Below, one piece after another: positions 7,021 to 8,808 of a stretch of DNA of 8,808 nt. Both the position numbers and the translations under genes were made by a program. How positions within the stretch are numbered: the stretch's first letter is position 1; every line of letters starts with the position of its first letter. Source of the stretch: Prevotella sp. UBA2739 (GTDB lineage Bacteria > Bacteroidota > Bacteroidia > Bacteroidales > Bacteroidaceae); the NCBI GenBank assembly GCA_002353525.1, contig DEJV01000053.1:1773-10580 (forward strand). The letters run 5' to 3'. Below the pieces are notes generated by a model. The model made no database searches. It was not told the origin of the DNA and worked only from the letters and a program-made list of their open reading frames with translations.

Positions 7021-8520
7021 TTAAATGTTAGCATATGCGGGATTGACAACACTGAGGATGGGACCCACGGCATCGGAGATGACATTGCTGGCCCAGAGAG
7101 GGAACAGTCCGAGTCCGGCAACACAGGCAATGAGACAGATAACGGCAACGCGCTCGTCCCATGTGGCGTCGGTGAGGGTCTCATAGTGCGGGTCGGCCAC
7201 TTTCTGATAGAGAATCTTACCAACTACACGCAGGATGAACACGGCTGTGGCCACAATCGATGTGCAGGCAATGATGGTGCACACACGATGGAACGTGTCA
7301 TTGTTGGCAAACGAACCTACGAAGATGGTCATCTCGGCAGCAAAACCTGAGAAACCTGGCAAACCGAGGTTGGCCAAACCAGCCACCACATAACCAACAC
7401 CCAGGAACGGCATAATCTTCATCAGTCCACCCAACTTACGCACGTCACGTGTGTGGGTACGTCCATAGATCATACCAATGAGGGCAAAGAAGAGAGCTGT
7501 CATCAGACCGTGAGAAAGCATCTGAAGAATGGCTCCCGTGCAGGCGGTGTTGGTCATCATGAGCAGGGCAAAGAGCACCAGTCCACAGTGGCTGACCGAC
7601 GAGTAGGCATTGATATACTTGAGGTCGGTCTGTACACAAGCCGAAAGAGCTCCATAGACTACAGAGATAGTGGTCAGGATAAGGAAAATCCACGAGAGTT
7701 CCTGAGCTGCCTCAGGCAACAGATACATGGCAACACGGAAACAGCCGTAACCTCCCAGTTTCATGAGCACACCAGCATGAAGCATTGACACTGCCGTGGG
7801 GGCGCTGGCATGACCGTCGGGAGACCATGTGTGGAACGGGAACATTGCACCAAGCACGCCAAAACCAATAAAGATGAAGGGGAAGAACACCTTCTGAATC
7901 TCAACGGGGATGTTGTGCAAGGCAGCAATCTCGTTCACATTCATGGTGGTGGCACCACTAAAGAAGTAGATGCCGAGGATGCCGAGTATGAGCAGTGCCG
8001 AGCCTCCCATCAGCATAAGGGTAAGCTTCATGGCTGCATATTCCTTTGCTCCACTACCCCATACACCAATCAGCAGATACATGGGGATGAGGGCAACCTC
8101 GTAGAACATGAACATGGTGAACAGGTCGGTGCAGATAAAGAAGCCAAAGACACCCGTGGAAAGAAGGGTGAACCAAAGGAAATACTCTTTGGTGAGAGGC
8201 TTGAGCTGCCACGATGCAAAGGTTCCTGTGAAGACAATGATGCTGGAGAGCAGCAGCATGACGACAGAGATGCCGTCGACACCTACTGAATAGGCAATGT
8301 GGAGCGGTGCAAACCAGGGAGTGCTAGCAGTGAGCAGCATCACGTCGGTATTGCCGGCAGCACGCTGCTGCACGAAATAGATGGTGAGCCAGATAGAAAG
8401 GGCCAACAGGCACGACGAGCCTGCCACCATCACGCCACGCACCTGATTGAGATTACGGGCAAGCCACAATCCCAAGAGCATGAGTGCGGGAATCAGGACG
8501 AATAAACTTAATATATTCAT
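7021..8520 (-). CDS. nuoM: NADH-quinone oxidoreductase subunit M
   Basis: 499 residues, about 14 membrane helices, usual NuoM length. By family, it is the middle antiporter-like subunit of the complex I membrane arm, between NuoL and NuoN. Visible signatures are MFYEVALIPMYLLIG (138-152) with Glu141, FPFHTWSPDGHASAPTAVSM (227-246), LHAGVLMKLGGYG (247-259) with Lys254, MLSHGLMTALFF (334-345) with His337, and LPGFSGFAAEM (387-397) with Glu396. These correspond to E. coli Glu144, Lys265, His348 and Glu407. At the site of E. coli Lys234 in helix 7 there is Leu223 (FGVLGAMFPFH), which is unusual for this family. The ATG follows a 57-base repeat-filled gap after nuoL, with no Shine-Dalgarno, and the stop lies 21 bases before nuoN. 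Confidence 0.96.
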   Translation of the reverse strand: MNILSLFVLIPALMLLGLWLARNLNQVRGVMVAGSSCLLALSIWLTIYFVQQRAAGNTDVMLLTASTPWFAPLHIAYSVGVDGISVVMLLLSSIIVFTGTFASWQLKPLTKEYFLWFTLLSTGVFGFFICTDLFTMFMFYEVALIPMYLLIGVWGSGAKEYAAMKLTLMLMGGSALLILGILGIYFFSGATTMNVNEIAALHNIPVEIQKVFFPFIFIGFGVLGAMFPFHTWSPDGHASAPTAVSMLHAGVLMKLGGYGCFRVAMYLLPEAAQELSWIFLILTTISVVYGALSACVQTDLKYINAYSSVSHCGLVLFALLMMTNTACTGAILQMLSHGLMTALFFALIGMIYGRTHTRDVRKLGGLMKIMPFLGVGYVVAGLANLGLPGFSGFAAEMTIFVGSFANNDTFHRVCTIIACTSIVATAVFILRVVGKILYQKVADPHYETLTDATWDERVAVICLIACVAGLGLFPLWASNVISDAVGPILSVVNPAYANI

Positions 8521-8568
8521 TTCGTTATTTCGTTATATCGTTTTTATCGTTATATCGTTTTTATCGTT
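8521..8568. repeat. 17-bp direct repeat filling the nuoL-nuoM gap
   Basis: On the minus strand the 17-mer AACGATAAAAACGATAT occurs twice head to tail (8552-8568 and 8535-8551). It is followed by a decayed partial copy AACGAAATAACGAA (8521-8534) that ends directly at the nuoM ATG. Only nine bases separate the array from the nuoL stop. The core word AACGATA also occurs in the inverted repeat behind fcl. The array occupies the position where a ribosome binding site for nuoM would be. Confidence 0.85.
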
Positions 8569-8577
8569 GCGATGGAA

Positions 8578-8808
8578 TTACATAGCCAGGAGGATGAGGG
8601 TGAGGGCCACCGTACCAGTGAGGAACCACACAGCATACTGGCGCACATCGCCACTCTGCCACGGGCGGATGCTCTCGCCTGCCTCGTTGGTACCCCATGC
8701 GAGGAAGTTGAACGTGCCGTCGATGATATGGCGGTCGAACCATGCAATGGGGATAGAAATGCAACGGAAAATGATCTTATGAGTGACGAACTGCCAAATC
8801 TCGTCCTG
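8578..8808 (-). CDS. nuoL: NADH-quinone oxidoreductase subunit L, C-terminal 76 residues
   Basis: Partial: the frame enters from the right edge with base 8808 as the first base of a codon and ends at TAA (8580-8578). Identification rests on position directly before nuoM and on the C-terminal pattern. It starts DEIWQFVTHKIIF, then WFDRHIIDGTFN (like the W-x-DR-x2-IDG-x2-N segment near the end of NuoL proteins), then QSGDVRQYAVWF and a final hydrophobic helix ending LTLILLAM. By family, NuoL is the distal antiporter-like subunit of the complex I membrane arm; this end includes the region of its lateral helix and last membrane helix. The catalytic charged residues lie outside the window. Two short minus-strand ORFs over the same bases in other frames are not coding. 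Confidence 0.9.
   Translation of the reverse strand, partial: QDEIWQFVTHKIIFRCISIPIAWFDRHIIDGTFNFLAWGTNEAGESIRPWQSGDVRQYAVWFLTGTVALTLILLAM

Noticed and set aside
191..8568. CRISPR array as an explanation for the repeats
   Set aside because: Units are 6 to 17 bases and contiguous, with no unique spacers between them and no cas genes nearby.
8550..8764. Two short minus-strand ORFs (65 and 67 codons) near the right edge
   Set aside because: They are off-frame shadows of the nuoL C-terminus, which reads cleanly in the third frame to the TAA at 8580-8578.

Overview
The window looks like chromosomal DNA of a Bacteroidales bacterium, most likely Prevotella or a close relative. The reasons are protein similarity as I remember it, a near-exact Bacteroidetes-type promoter (TTTG, 19 bases, TAACTTTG), almost no Shine-Dalgarno sequences, and AT-rich gaps between genes that are moderately GC-rich. 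The genus is inference. All seven genes lie on the minus strand, so transcription runs from the right edge to the left.

Right part (8808 to about 5484): the end of a respiratory complex I operon. It holds the last 76 codons of nuoL, then complete nuoM and nuoN, closed by a G+C-rich hairpin with a T-run that reads as an intrinsic terminator. These three are antiporter-like membrane subunits that carry the ion-translocating part of the NADH dehydrogenase-type complex. nuoL was found by reading the frame that enters from the right edge; it has no start in the window.

Middle (5366 to 3840): a ComEC/Rec2-type DNA-uptake channel protein of 508 residues. It has the N-terminal and channel domains but ends without the C-terminal metallo-beta-lactamase-like domain. 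A 9-bp tandem repeat separates it from the nuo terminator, and I see no standard promoter for it.

Left part (3779 to 281): a GDP-L-fucose gene set in pathway order, manC, gmd, fcl. ManC makes GDP-mannose, Gmd dehydrates it to GDP-4-keto-6-deoxy-D-mannose, and Fcl epimerises and reduces that to GDP-L-fucose, the donor for fucosylated surface glycans or glycoproteins. A promoter lies just upstream of manC and fixes its start. The gmd stop and fcl start share one base (TGATG). No glycosyltransferase, phosphomannomutase or mannose isomerase gene is in view.

The left 280 bases hold no gene that I can see. They carry a hairpin at the very edge and a large 28-bp inverted repeat built from CGWTAA hexamers, directly behind the fcl stop.

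The most distinctive non-coding pattern is that four gaps each carry a different short repeat: 6-bp units after fcl, 7-bp units between manC and gmd, 9-bp units ahead of comEC, and 17-bp units between nuoL and nuoM. The most notable protein observation is that NuoM has leucine where the E. coli subunit has its key lysine in helix 7. I did not find a clear case for a wholly new biological system.
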